A stretch of 64,000 nucleotides of DNA, from the NCBI RefSeq assembly GCF_005144585.1, contig NZ_SSMQ01000027.1, positions 79,688 to 143,687 on the forward strand, written 5' to 3'. The translations under genes were made by a program, and so were the position numbers. This DNA is from Polyangium fumosum. GTDB lineage: Bacteria; Myxococcota_A; Polyangia; Polyangiales; Polyangiaceae. The notes beneath the pieces are model-generated. The model saw only the letters and a list, made by a program, of their open reading frames with translations. It searched no databases and was not told where the DNA came from. Positions 44,101 to 52,053 of the stretch are shown piece after piece. Numbering within the stretch: position 1 is the stretch's first letter; each line of letters starts with the position of its first letter.

Positions 44101-44994
44101 GGCCCCGCGCCGCCCTGGCCCGAGCGCCCGCCGACGCGCACGATCTCGATCGCCACGACCCCGCTCTCGCTTTTCCAGGGCTGCGCGCGCCGCTTCCGGT
44201 TGCGCCAGCTCATGGGCTTCGATGAGCCGATCAGCACCGGGTACGTGGAGCTGCCTGGGGATCCTGCGGCCGAAGTTGTGGAGGTCGACACGGAGGCTGA
44301 CCTCGACCCGCGTATCCGTGGCCTCGCGGCCCACGGCGTCCTCGAACGCTGGCCGCGCGAGGCCTTTGGCCGCTCCGTCGACGTCGCCGACGTCCGCCGT
44401 CGTCTCGCGCTCGCGGGCCTCCGCCCCGAGATGCCCGAGGCCGCACGCATTGCCGAGGGGATTGCAGCGTTCCTCGACGGCCCTTACACCCGGGGGATCC
44501 GCGATCAGGGCCTGCGCATGCTGCGCGAGGAGCCGTTTGTCCTCACGATTGGCCTTTCCGCTGCGCCGGATGGCTCTGCGCGTGCGCTCGGTCTTCGTGG
44601 TGCCGTCGATTTTGTCGTTTTTCGCCCCGATGGCACCGTTGACGTCATCGACTACAAGCTCTCGCGTCCGCGCTCGGACCTCTCGGTGTATGCGTTCCAG
44701 CTCCACGCGTATGCGCTGAGCATGCATCGCCGCGAGCCGGAGCGGCGCATTCGCGCGGGGGTCGTGTTTCTCGCAGGTTCCTCGCCGGAGCCGATCTTTC
44801 TCGCGTCGGACGGGGAGGACGGGACCATCACGAACGCAGAGCATGACCGCTTCTCGAACGAGCTGAGGACCCTCGGCGAGCGCTTCGCCGAGGCACGCTG
44901 GGCCGATCGTTTTGATGCCGTCCCGCTGGATCGATGCCGCAAGCTGCATTGCGGCTTCGTGGGGGCCTGTTACGGGCCCGAGAGTACGTTGTAG
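41179..44994 (+). CDS. addA: AddA-like UvrD/RecB helicase-nuclease
   Basis: A 1271-residue protein with superfamily 1A helicase motifs in order: Walker A VAASAGTGKTYRL near residue 20, motif II LLVDEFQDTSRAQRDIV, motif III GDRKQSIYGFRGAD, motif V VRLMTIHASKGLDFPVV and motif VI RLTYVAMTRPKRALVM. The C-terminal nuclease domain has GLRGAVDFVVFRPDG and VDVIDYKLSR (Asp and D-x-K). The length and domain order match AddA. The protein unwinds and cuts DNA ends for recombinational repair and degrades foreign linear DNA. The gene overlaps addB by four bases (ATGA), so synthesis is coupled. Immediately after the stop begins a hexanucleotide array. Confidence 0.92.
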   Translation: MSLTLPPEDALLYAFRRNIVVAASAGTGKTYRLTALYVLLTLGLTSMGHAEGDEPAAPIPPERIVATTFSRAAAQEIATRVQAALSEIAAWDEAGPEPKLAGLIAARRAILADPPSIPEIKRRAADALGRAAGARIDTLHGLAQQIVRTHALALGVDPQARVVEEDEAQALADLAVDEALSAALSAGGDRAEAARALVAAANGVWGARKQVASLCDRLDEEGLLPSELLLAEHEGGARSLRASLDSIVATCIAGGQRTKDAAQVLARALAQASPGELVPAVAEEPLRELFAVAMRGKTSDADKEFAAFREELPGDSNPDRAAGLLALLREAPALAVRERGIVALLEDARTRLGALRRKEGLLSFGDMLRMARDGLRDRPEIAAQVRASIDALLVDEFQDTSRAQRDIVYLLREREDSDRPPGRAPIAENLVAHGLFLVGDRKQSIYGFRGADVAVFSRITGELCGPLAREALALAPEICADEARADLVALRESRRSGGKILDFVNAFSAHDFHTPGDAHPRDFEVVYGPADRLVPVAEAAGTGEVVLVDDDGASPPDAEPVVRGATRSMREAFVAAAFTARYVRSGEGAFRDIAILARRRKTLPLLELALARIDIPHIVAGRALFDTSEVRDVAAVLRLLVDRRDRLALATVLRGPAVGLSDAALAWLGAPKTGLSLPLERSDAPRLLPALPAWEKLGPADRTRLEDFVRRFTELRRAALRLHPGEAIRAAVAAFDLDRVFASMPRPEMRIGHVDRLLGVARRRGGSLPGFVRWLDRRMRDDSDERDDTTFAEEEDAVRLMTIHASKGLDFPVVIVLDLDAGVAPRPSGLQIASLGGPKPTLILRHHASRPDPLSDVMLARLERGERPVLDALRTEAQAKADELARARELAERQRLTYVAMTRPKRALVMIGVPDPPEGSRKRAKGGSAFESLKDGLTKATIKDAITRREQASALLADPHAQPREARHGAVSPTGPAPPWPERPPTRTISIATTPLSLFQGCARRFRLRQLMGFDEPISTGYVELPGDPAAEVVEVDTEADLDPRIRGLAAHGVLERWPREAFGRSVDVADVRRRLALAGLRPEMPEAARIAEGIAAFLDGPYTRGIRDQGLRMLREEPFVLTIGLSAAPDGSARALGLRGAVDFVVFRPDGTVDVIDYKLSRPRSDLSVYAFQLHAYALSMHRREPERRIRAGVVFLAGSSPEPIFLASDGEDGTITNAEHDRFSNELRTLGERFAEARWADRFDAVPLDRCRKLHCGFVGACYGPESTL

Positions 44995-45060
44995 CTGCCG
45001 CTGCCGCTTCCGCTTCCGCTTCCGCTTCCGCGACCGCTTCCGCGACCGCTTCCGCTTCCG
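44995..45060. repeat. Hexanucleotide array, left (11 units of CTTCCG type)
   Basis: Directly after the addA stop there are 11 six-base units: two CTGCCG, four CTTCCG, then CGACCG, CTTCCG, CGACCG and two CTTCCG. Read on the other strand, it matches the order of variants in the right-hand array at 45721-45792 (GGTCGC, then GGAAGC units, then GGCAGC). The two arrays are thus inverted with respect to each other around the four-helix-bundle gene. Confidence 0.9.
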
Positions 45061-45121
45061 GTGCTTTCGGGACGGTTGTTCTTTGTTTTCGTCCGGGGAG
45101 GTCGATTGTGCCCGCGTGCTC

Positions 45122-45238
45122 GGAAGGCGAAAGGCCGAGCCGTGCTCACCGTCCTCGCCGTGCTCGCGCTTCGCGCTGCGCGCGGCTCCGGGCGGTTGCG
45201 CGCGGTGCGAGGCTTCGCCTCGCAGCCTTTCGCCTTCC
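45122..45238 (+). promoter_or_regulatory. Structured leader of the four-helix-bundle gene
   Basis: A perfect 14-bp inverted repeat pairs GGAAGGCGAAAGGC (45122-45135) with its complement at 45225-45238. Inside lies a second hairpin, TGCGAGGC-TTC-GCCTCGCA (45206-45224). The long stem ends about 40 bases before the ribosome site. Whether it acts as RNA structure or as DNA is unknown. No riboswitch class is recognised. Confidence 0.5.
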
Positions 45239-45290
45239 TCCGCGCGCGGGCCGGGGTCCGGGGTCCCCGGTCGGGGATACGGAGGAAACA

Positions 45291-45614
45291 ATGGCGCTCA
45301 GAATTTATGACGTGGCGATCGAGATGCTCAGGACATTGCGGCCGGTGATCGAACGCGTCGGAACGAAGGATCCGAATCTCGGCGATCAGCTACGGCGGGC
45401 GGCGACGAGTATTGCACTGAACCTGAACGAGGGCGCGTATTCGCAGGGAAGGAACGAACGAGCCCGATGGTATACGGCAATGGGTTCGGCGGCAGAGGTC
45501 CGCGCGTGCCTGGAAGTAGCAGAAGCGCTCGGTTACATCGAAAAAGCGGACGAGAACCTGCTCGACACGCTTGACCGTATCGTAGCCACCCTGCATCGCC
45601 TCACACGTCGGTAA
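45291..45614 (+). CDS. Four-helix-bundle protein (23S rRNA intervening-sequence / S23 family)
   Basis: A 107-residue protein with GGAGGAAACA directly before ATG 45291. Typical family features are IYDVAIEMLRTLRPVIERV, DLGDQLRRAATSIALNLNEG (the conserved QLRRA-xSI-xNxxEG core), AMGSAAEVRACLEVAEALGY and LDTLDRIVATLHRL. Homologues are encoded within intervening sequences of some bacterial 23S rRNA genes. Related bundles serve as accessory Avd proteins of diversity-generating retroelements. Here it is not in an rRNA gene, and no reverse transcriptase is present. It is the only gene in 1.4 kb of repeats between addA and the EAL gene, with mirror-image hexamer arrays on both sides. Confidence 0.88.
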   Translation: MALRIYDVAIEMLRTLRPVIERVGTKDPNLGDQLRRAATSIALNLNEGAYSQGRNERARWYTAMGSAAEVRACLEVAEALGYIEKADENLLDTLDRIVATLHRLTRR

Positions 45615-45620
45615 TACCCG

Positions 45621-45654
45621 AGGCGTGCCGTCCCCCCGCCAGGGCGGCACGCCT
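45621..45654 (+). terminator. Perfect 10-bp hairpin after the four-helix-bundle gene
   Basis: AGGCGTGCCG pairs with CGGCACGCCT around a 14-base loop, starting seven bases after the stop codon. There is no T-tract, but the position fits a terminator or a 3'-protecting structure. Confidence 0.5.
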
Positions 45655-45656
45655 TC

Positions 45657-45792
<136 letters not shown>

Positions 45793-46123
45793 GGCCCACC
45801 CCACCGCGAGCACGCCCGCCGCGCCGCACCCGAGGAGCCATACCGACGGGATGCAAGCACACGGCGCAAAGTCATGGCCACCCCAGGCGAAGGGATGGCG
45901 ATCGGGCCCACCAGCGTGCATGATGTGTGTTCAGCTACCGAGGAAAGGCTTGACATCCCCTGCGAGATGAAGCTCGCGTTATGCCCCGAGCGGTCACGCC
46001 ATGCCGTCTCCCGCATGCGCGCACGGGCCGGTGGCAAGACCTCGGGGTGGATTCCACACGGGCGACGGGGAAAGGGCTCACGGGGCGCGTGAAAACGGCG
46101 CTCGGCGCGCTCCGAAAGGTGTC
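45793..46123. other. Non-coding interval between repeat arrays
   Basis: About 330 bases with no supported gene or structure. Frames passing through are continuations of the arrays on either side. Confidence 0.4.
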
Positions 46124-46422
46124 TGCAACGCGTGCAAACGTCACACCCTACGTTCGAGGACCCGTGTGCAACACGTGCAGACGGCAGAACGAACGTTCGT
46201 AGACCCGTTTGCAACGCGTGCAGACGGCACACGCACGTTCGTAGACCCGTTTGCAACGCGTGCAGACGGCACCACGCACGTTCGAAGACCCGTTTGCAAC
46301 GCGTGCAGACGGCACACGCACGTTCGAAGACCCGTTTGCAACGCGTGCACGCGGGGTCGGGTACGCGGTGATCCGCGTTTGCAACGCGTGCACGCAGGAT
46401 CGGGTGCGCTGCGACGCCCCCC
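46124..46422. repeat. Tandem array, 42-43 bp period, TGCAACGCGTGCA units
   Basis: Seven units start with TGCAAC at 46124, 46167, 46210, 46252, 46295, 46337 and 46380, so the spacing alternates between 43 and 42. Units 2-5 are close to TGCAACGCGTGCAGACGGCA, then a GCACGTTCG core and AGACCCGTT. Units 1, 6 and 7 are more diverged but keep TGCAACGCGTGCA. Unlike CRISPR, the intervening parts are also conserved. The array ends a few bases before the stop of the EAL gene. It shares period, but not sequence, with the array at 3961-4171. Confidence 0.88.
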
Positions 46423-46434
46423 TGCGAGGGGAGA

Positions 46435-47733
46435 CTAAAACTCCCCGTCCGCGATCGCCCGCATCAGCACCTGCACCGTGACGATGCCGAGGTACCGCCC
46501 CTGATGCTCCACGATCACCGGATCGTACACGCGCGACTCGTCCCGCGACGTCGCCAGCCGCAACGCGACCGGCAGCGACGTCGCCTCGTCCACGCGCAAC
46601 GGATGCGGATCCATCAGCGCCACGATCGGGCTGCCACCACGACGCATGTGCGCGAGCTCGTCGAGCAGCCGCTCCCGCGTCGCCAACCCGAGCACGTGCC
46701 CCTCACAGTCCACCACGGGCAGCGCGGTAAACGCCGTCGATCGCCGGAGCAACCCCGCGACCTCCCCCGCGGGCGTCCCCGGCAACACCGACGCATGCGA
46801 GCCACGAAGCGCGGCGATCGTGCGCGGCGGCGGGCTCGACTGCCCATCCCGCTCCACCTGCTTCGCCGCGCGCCGCACGAGATCCTTCACGGGCGTCGGG
46901 AGCGGCCCGAGCTCCGGCGCAGGCCGCGCGAGCAGATACCCCTGACCAAGCTCCACGCCGCACGCGAGCAGCGCTTGCAGATCGTGCTCGTCCTCGATGC
47001 CCTCGGCGATCACCTGGATCCCCGCGCGCCGCCCGAAATCCGCGAGGGAACGCACGAGGTGCGCGCGCAGCGGATCCCCCGCGAGGTGCCGCACGATCGC
47101 CTTGTCGAGCTTCAGGAAATGCGGCCGCACGCGCACGAGCGCCGTCAGCGACGCATACCCCGCGCCCACGTCGTCGAGCGCGATCCGAAACCCTTGGCTC
47201 GCGTAGTGCCGCACGATCCGCTCGAGCCGATCGCTGTCGAGCACCGCCCCCGACTCCGTCAGCTCCAGGACGATGCGCGTCGGCGCGACCCCATGCTCCT
47301 CCAGGAGCCGCCGCGTGAAACCCGCGCTGAACGCCGGATCGTCGATCACCCGCGGATCGACGTTCAGGAAAAACACGCCCTCGGATCCCACACGCGCGAG
47401 CGTCTCGATCCCGATCTCGCGAAAGCGCCGATCCACGGCCACGAGCCTTCCATGCGAGTGCGCCATCTCGAGGAGCGCCTGCGGCCCCGACACACCACGC
47501 GCGTGGGCCTCCGACGCGCCCGGGCCGAGGCGCCCGAGCACTTCGCGCCCCATCACCTCGCCCGTGCCGAGATCCACGATCGGCTGGAAAGCCACGTGCA
47601 GGTGTTCACTGACGAGCAGCTCGTCGAGCCAGGCGGGGGCCGTCGCCACGTCGCCCGAGCCTGGGGGGATCGTCCCGAGGGACTCGTCCCTCGTCATCGA
47701 CGGCGCTTCTGCGCGGTGCTCCCCTGCCTTCAT
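46435..47733 (-). CDS. EAL-domain c-di-GMP phosphodiesterase with C-terminal CBS pair
   Basis: A 432-residue protein. The EAL domain (about 30-270) has FQPIVDLGTGEVMGREVLGRL (the EAL position reads EVL), FFLNVDPR, IVLELTES, RIALDDVGAGYASL, FLKLDKAIV and QVIAEGIE. All metal-binding and catalytic acidic residues and the Lys therefore appear present, so activity is likely. The C-terminal part has two CBS motifs (HASVLPGTPAGEVAGLLRRS..FTALPVVDCEGHVLG and PLRVDEATSLPVALRL..YDPVIVEHQGRYLGIVT), which usually bind adenine nucleotides. No membrane segment is present. ATG 47733 is chosen; ATG 47697 and 47790 are alternatives, and no strong ribosome site decides. It is divergent from the phospholipase D gene. 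Confidence 0.88.
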   Translation of the reverse strand: MKAGEHRAEAPSMTRDESLGTIPPGSGDVATAPAWLDELLVSEHLHVAFQPIVDLGTGEVMGREVLGRLGPGASEAHARGVSGPQALLEMAHSHGRLVAVDRRFREIGIETLARVGSEGVFFLNVDPRVIDDPAFSAGFTRRLLEEHGVAPTRIVLELTESGAVLDSDRLERIVRHYASQGFRIALDDVGAGYASLTALVRVRPHFLKLDKAIVRHLAGDPLRAHLVRSLADFGRRAGIQVIAEGIEDEHDLQALLACGVELGQGYLLARPAPELGPLPTPVKDLVRRAAKQVERDGQSSPPPRTIAALRGSHASVLPGTPAGEVAGLLRRSTAFTALPVVDCEGHVLGLATRERLLDELAHMRRGGSPIVALMDPHPLRVDEATSLPVALRLATSRDESRVYDPVIVEHQGRYLGIVTVQVLMRAIADGEF

Positions 47734-47897
47734 CGGTAGGTCGATCCTCCGGTCTCCACATACTACCGGTTTTTTTCGGGACGGTAGCATTCCCGTTTCT
47801 TGCGAACGTACGTACGCAGCCATTCGTGGTTTCGCTCGCGTACGCACGCTTTCGAGTCTGCCCGCCTGGTACTAGGGCCTTCCTTAGGGGAGGGCGT

Positions 47898-49694
47898 ATG
47901 CCGAGGGAACGGGCCGAGCTCGAAGTCCTGGTCACGACGCCTCACAGCGCGCCTGTCCAGGGGGCATCCGTGCGTCTGCTCGGTCCGCGCGGGGCCGTGG
48001 TGGGGCAGGAGGTCACGCCGGGGCGGTTCCGCGTCGTCTTGCCGCGCCGCGGCGATTACGAGCTCATCGTGGAGCCCGGAGCCTCGCCGTTCGAGCTGCG
48101 CTCGCTCCGCACCACGCTTTTCCTGACACCCGGGAAATGCGGCAACGTGCTCGCCGCGATGAGCGGCCTCGAAGGCGTGCGCTCCCGCGTCGAGCGCGTC
48201 GAGTGCGCGCCGGGTCGCAGCATTGCCCACGTCGTCCTCGATTACGTATGGTTTTCCCACCTCGGATATCCGCCGACGCTCGGCAATCGCGTGGACGTGC
48301 TCGTCGACGGGGAAGACGGCTGGCGCGCGGTGGCCGAGGCGCTCCTCGCGGCGCGCCGCTCGATTCGCGTCACCACGTGGGTCTACGAGCCCGAGCTCGA
48401 GCTCCTGCGCCCCGACCCGCTCGCGGAGCCGGCGGAGCGCGAGGCCTATACCATCCAGCGCATCCTCGAATCCCGGGCCCGCGCGTCCGTCCTCGTGCAG
48501 CTCCTCCTCTGGGACCCGCCCATGTTGCCCCTTCCCGGCGAGGCGCGCCGCGTCGCGCTCACCGCGGGGGATGGTTTCGAGGTCCTCACCGAGAAAAACC
48601 CCACGGAGCGACCGCTCTTCGGCGCGCGGTATCCGTTCGGAAACCGCCTCCTCGGCGAGGTGCAGATCGGCTCGTTTCACCAGAAGACCGTGGTCGTCGA
48701 CGGCCGCATCGGGTTTTGCGGCGGCATGAACATGCGCCAGAACGATTGGGACACCCGCCACCACCGCCTCTTCGAGCCCAGCCGGTGCCGCTTCACGCGG
48801 CCGAGCGCGCACCGCGCCCGCGTCAAGGAAGGGCTCTGCGTCGCGGACCACCCGCCGCGCCACGATTTCGTCGCGCGGATCGAGGGGCCAAGCGTCGCCC
48901 ACCTCGAAGAGAACTTCCGGGAGCGATGGAATCGCCTCGTCGAACGCGGCGCGCCGCACGCCGAGCGCTCCACGTTCGTCCCGCCGCCCGATCCCGCCGC
49001 GCTCCCCGAGGCGCCCGGACGCTCCGCCGTGCAGGTCGTCCGCACCATGCCCGCGCCATACGCCGAGCGCGGCATCCTCGACGCCTACCTGCGCGCCATC
49101 GCCGCGGCCCGCCGGCTCCTTTACATCGAGGATCAATACTTCCGATCCACCTACGTGAGCGAAGCGATCGCCGAGGCGGCCTGGAAAAACCCGCGCCTCG
49201 CGGTCCTCGTCCTCACGAGCGAGGCGCAGGCGAACCACCCCTTCAGCGGCGCGTGGAGCCACGCCTGCTTCGAGCGGATCCGCGAGGCGCTCCCCGATTT
49301 CGAGCTCTACGGGCTCCGCTGCGCGGGCCGCGACGGCCGGGGCAAACGCCGCGTGCAGGAGATCGACCATCACGGAAAACTCCTCCTCGTCGACGACGTC
49401 TTCGTCATGGTGGGGAGCTGCAACGTGAACGACCGCGGCTTCGAATACGAGGGCGAGTGCAACGTGGCCATCGTCGATCCGGCCTTCGCCGCGACGCTCC
49501 GCCTCGGCCTCTTCCGCGATTACCTCGGCGGCGATCCGCGCCTTGGAAAGGACATCGAGCGCGACGTCGAGATCTTCCGCGAGCACGCCGCGCGGAATGC
49601 CAAGGGCCCGCCCGAAGGCGAGCCGCACCCGTACCTCGTCCCGTTCGCCCCGCGCCCTCGCCGTTCCCAGATTTTCGACCGCAGCGTCTTCTGA
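47898..49694 (+). CDS. Phospholipase D family protein
   Basis: A 598-residue protein with GGGAGG before ATG 47898. The N-terminal 80 residues resemble a small beta-sandwich (ELEVLVTTPHSAPVQGASVRLLGP..FRVVLPRRGDYELIV). Two HKD motifs follow: HQKTVVVD (His261, Lys263, Asp268) in GSFHQKTVVVDGRIGFCGGMN, and HGKLLLVD (His492, Lys494, Asp499) in DHHGKLLLVDDVFVMVGSCN. Both are complete. The PLD fold hydrolyses or transfers phosphodiesters; substrates include phospholipids, cardiolipin precursors and, in some members, DNA. No signal peptide is seen. A lipid-remodelling or toxin-like role cannot be distinguished. The next gene is a lipoprotein 58 bp downstream. Confidence 0.88.
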   Translation: MPRERAELEVLVTTPHSAPVQGASVRLLGPRGAVVGQEVTPGRFRVVLPRRGDYELIVEPGASPFELRSLRTTLFLTPGKCGNVLAAMSGLEGVRSRVERVECAPGRSIAHVVLDYVWFSHLGYPPTLGNRVDVLVDGEDGWRAVAEALLAARRSIRVTTWVYEPELELLRPDPLAEPAEREAYTIQRILESRARASVLVQLLLWDPPMLPLPGEARRVALTAGDGFEVLTEKNPTERPLFGARYPFGNRLLGEVQIGSFHQKTVVVDGRIGFCGGMNMRQNDWDTRHHRLFEPSRCRFTRPSAHRARVKEGLCVADHPPRHDFVARIEGPSVAHLEENFRERWNRLVERGAPHAERSTFVPPPDPAALPEAPGRSAVQVVRTMPAPYAERGILDAYLRAIAAARRLLYIEDQYFRSTYVSEAIAEAAWKNPRLAVLVLTSEAQANHPFSGAWSHACFERIREALPDFELYGLRCAGRDGRGKRRVQEIDHHGKLLLVDDVFVMVGSCNVNDRGFEYEGECNVAIVDPAFAATLRLGLFRDYLGGDPRLGKDIERDVEIFREHAARNAKGPPEGEPHPYLVPFAPRPRRSQIFDRSVF

Positions 49695-49752
49695 CCGCTC
49701 CCGCGCCTCCCCCCTTGACGGCCGCGCGCCGCTCCGATGTTCTCGCGCTGCC

Positions 49753-50421
49753 ATGCAGATCGACCGCTCCCGGTTTCTTCTCCTCACCGCGACCATGGCC
49801 TCCGGCGCGTGCGGCGGCGCCGCGCAGCCAGGGGCCGGGGATCCCGTCGTCGCGGCCCCGGTCGTCACGTTGCCCGAGGAGGAGAAACCTGCGTCCGCCG
49901 TGCCCCGCGGGGTCGCCGGCTCCCCGGGCGGGACAGGCGCGGACGAGCCGAGCGCCATCGTCGCGACGCTCGACGGCACGGGGGTCACAGGATTGGAGGA
50001 CCTCGTCACGTGTGACGACGACGGCGTCGCGCCCAAGGGGTGCAGCACCCTGCGCGCGCCGGGGCCTCAATGCGAGAGCTTCACGGACACCCGCGACATG
50101 TGCGGCAAGCTCGCGCATGGGCTCAAGCCGAGCGTGGCCGAGAAGGCGGTCGATTGCCTGCTCGCGAAGAGCGGCAAGCAATCGATCTGCAGCTTCGACG
50201 CCGCGAACCAGTGTGGGATGTCGGCCGTGCGCAAGGCGTCGTGCATCGAGCCGTCCACGCAATCGGCGTGCGCGCCCGCCGTCAAGGCTTGCGGCGGGCG
50301 GCTCTCGACGAAGGATTGCCAGGCGTTGCTCTCGGCCGTGACCAGCAAAAACCGCCAGAACATGATCGCCTGCGTGACCGAGGGCTGCTCGATCGATTAT
50401 TGCATGTATTCGGTGGAGTAA
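49753..50421 (+). CDS. Cys-rich hypothetical lipoprotein
   Basis: A 222-residue protein. MQIDRSRFLLLTATMASGAC gives a signal peptide and lipobox Cys20. A Pro/Val/Ala-rich linker follows. The mature domain has many Cys (VTCDDDGVAPKGCST, QCESF, MCGKL, DCLLA, ICSFD, QCGMS, SCIEP, ACAP, ACGGR, DCQAL, ACVTEGC, YCMYS), consistent with several disulfides. The family is not recognised. The gene ends eight bases from the convergent DUF2330 gene. An upstream in-frame extension overlaps the phospholipase gene and was not used. Confidence 0.7.
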   Translation: MQIDRSRFLLLTATMASGACGGAAQPGAGDPVVAAPVVTLPEEEKPASAVPRGVAGSPGGTGADEPSAIVATLDGTGVTGLEDLVTCDDDGVAPKGCSTLRAPGPQCESFTDTRDMCGKLAHGLKPSVAEKAVDCLLAKSGKQSICSFDAANQCGMSAVRKASCIEPSTQSACAPAVKACGGRLSTKDCQALLSAVTSKNRQNMIACVTEGCSIDYCMYSVE

Positions 50422-50428
50422 CGCGGCG

Positions 50429-51955
50429 TCAGGCGGGCAGGGGGGAACGGGCGCCGCGCAGGCGCCGCCGCGCGAGGGAGAGCAGGCCCGCGCCGAGCGT
50501 CGAGAGGACGACGACGAACGTCCCGCGATCCTTGTTGGATCCAGATCCGCTGCCCGGCAGCACGACCACGCCGGACGGGCAGATCGTGTCCACGTTCTTC
50601 GACGAGCGCGCCCGGATCTCGTGCTCCACCTCGGTCTGGAGCTCCGACGGCTCGATCTCGAGGTCCTTCGCGAGCGCCTCGCGCGGCAGCTTCGCTTCGA
50701 GCCGCGTCAGCCAAACGTCCGCCGGGTGCAGGCCATTCAGCGCAGTCGCGACGTCGTCCATCGTCGAATCGACGAGCTCGTCGCTCTCGCCGCATTCGAA
50801 GACCCGCGCGTCGATCTCCCCCGCGCCGACCACCCCGCAGGACGGATCGTCCGACGGTTTGCCCGCCGGACACGGATCCACGACCATCCGGGTATCACCC
50901 GAGAACGTGTTGAAATTCATGACGCACGTCTGGTCGGTCGTCTCCCCGTTCAGCATGCCCTGGCCGATGTACCCCTCCGCGATCGTACTGGCCGTGCGGG
51001 TGGGGAACCCGAATTCGTCGGCCGAAAGGACGATCTGCGCATTCCCCCGCACCGCGCCCAGGATCGGCGCGAGCAGCGCTCGCGGCTTGGCGAACGTCGT
51101 GATCCACGTGGCCCCGCCGTTCGCCGCGAGCGTCGTCTCCCGCAGCGCCGCGTAGTTCGAGGCGTTCGTCGCGAAATCCCACGACACGAGGCTCTCCGGG
51201 ACGAGCGCATTCTCGAAATTCTTCGCGCCCCAGCGCCCCTCGGTGATCAGGAACAACGTGATGTCCACGTTCGCGCCTGTCCCCACGGCCACCATGCGCA
51301 GCGGCAACGTCGGGCTGATGCCGGGTTGCACCACGCGGACCGGCTTCATCTCGTTCACGCCTTTCTCCGGCAGGAGCTGGAGCGCGATGAAATCGAACCC
51401 CTCCGCGACGTACGCGTCGATGACCGGCGCCGTCTCCGCGGGGATCACGTAGCCCGCGCTCGTCAGCCAATCGTCGAGCACGCCCGGCGTCTCCGTGCTC
51501 AGCGTGACGGTCTGGTACGGCCCCACCGTGCCGCGGTGCACCACGGTCACGCCCCCGCCGCCCGGCCCGAGCTCGCCCCCGCTCCCCGCGGCATCGGCCT
51601 GCACGCACCCGCAATCGAAATCGGGGCCATTGTTGCAACTGATCGGCGGCGCGAACACCGTGGTCGACGTCGCCGCGTCGAGCGTCTCGAACCAGGCGTC
51701 CGTGGAGACCTCGACGACCGCGCCGGGCTTCACGGGCAAGAGCCAGCCCCAGTTCTCGGGGTCGCCGTTGTACCGAATCTGGTCCCATAACACCGTCTGC
51801 TTGGGCGAGACGGAGAGCGCCATCCGGTGCGCGTTCACGATCGTGTTCACCATGGGCGGCACGACGCAGCCGCCACACGCGTGGGCGTCGTTCGGCGCGA
51901 GGAACGCGGCGAGCGGCGCGCCGATGAGGAGGGTCGCAAGCAAGGATGTCTTCAT
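50429..51955 (-). CDS. DUF2330 domain exported protein with C-terminal membrane anchor
   Basis: A 508-residue protein with GGGAGACC before ATG 51955 and the signal peptide TSLLATLLIGAPLAAFLAPNDAHA. The DUF2330 hallmark follows: CGGCVVPPMVNTIVNAHRMA, LWDQIRYNGDPENWGWLLPV and later TLFLITEGRWG. The C-terminus has a Gly/Ser linker, one hydrophobic helix (FVVVLSTLGAGLLSLA) and RRRLRGAR, which resembles a sorting-type anchor without the MYXO-CTERM Cys. The domain is common in myxobacteria and planctomycetes and has no established function. It is divergent from the MurE-like gene by 98 bp and convergent with the Cys-rich lipoprotein. Confidence 0.82.
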   Translation of the reverse strand: MKTSLLATLLIGAPLAAFLAPNDAHACGGCVVPPMVNTIVNAHRMALSVSPKQTVLWDQIRYNGDPENWGWLLPVKPGAVVEVSTDAWFETLDAATSTTVFAPPISCNNGPDFDCGCVQADAAGSGGELGPGGGGVTVVHRGTVGPYQTVTLSTETPGVLDDWLTSAGYVIPAETAPVIDAYVAEGFDFIALQLLPEKGVNEMKPVRVVQPGISPTLPLRMVAVGTGANVDITLFLITEGRWGAKNFENALVPESLVSWDFATNASNYAALRETTLAANGGATWITTFAKPRALLAPILGAVRGNAQIVLSADEFGFPTRTASTIAEGYIGQGMLNGETTDQTCVMNFNTFSGDTRMVVDPCPAGKPSDDPSCGVVGAGEIDARVFECGESDELVDSTMDDVATALNGLHPADVWLTRLEAKLPREALAKDLEIEPSELQTEVEHEIRARSSKNVDTICPSGVVVLPGSGSGSNKDRGTFVVVLSTLGAGLLSLARRRLRGARSPLPA

Positions 51956-52053
51956 GAAGGTCTCCCATCACGCCGGGCAGAATGGCGGCGCGGGTGCCAT
52001 CGTAGAACAAGTCGCGCCCCTCGATCGTGCTTTCGCCTGCTACGCTCGGCGTG

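Noticed and set aside
45291..45614. Diversity-generating retroelement accessory (Avd) gene
   Set aside because: The four-helix bundle is similar in kind, but no reverse transcriptase, template repeat or variable repeat is visible in the window.
46124..46422. CRISPR array candidate
   Set aside because: Units repeat every 42-43 bp, but the parts between the conserved cores are also conserved rather than unique, and no cas gene is present.
47898..49694. Type VI effector (Tle5-like) reading of the phospholipase D
   Set aside because: Both HKD motifs are present, but no secretion-system, VgrG or immunity gene lies nearby, so only the family is called.
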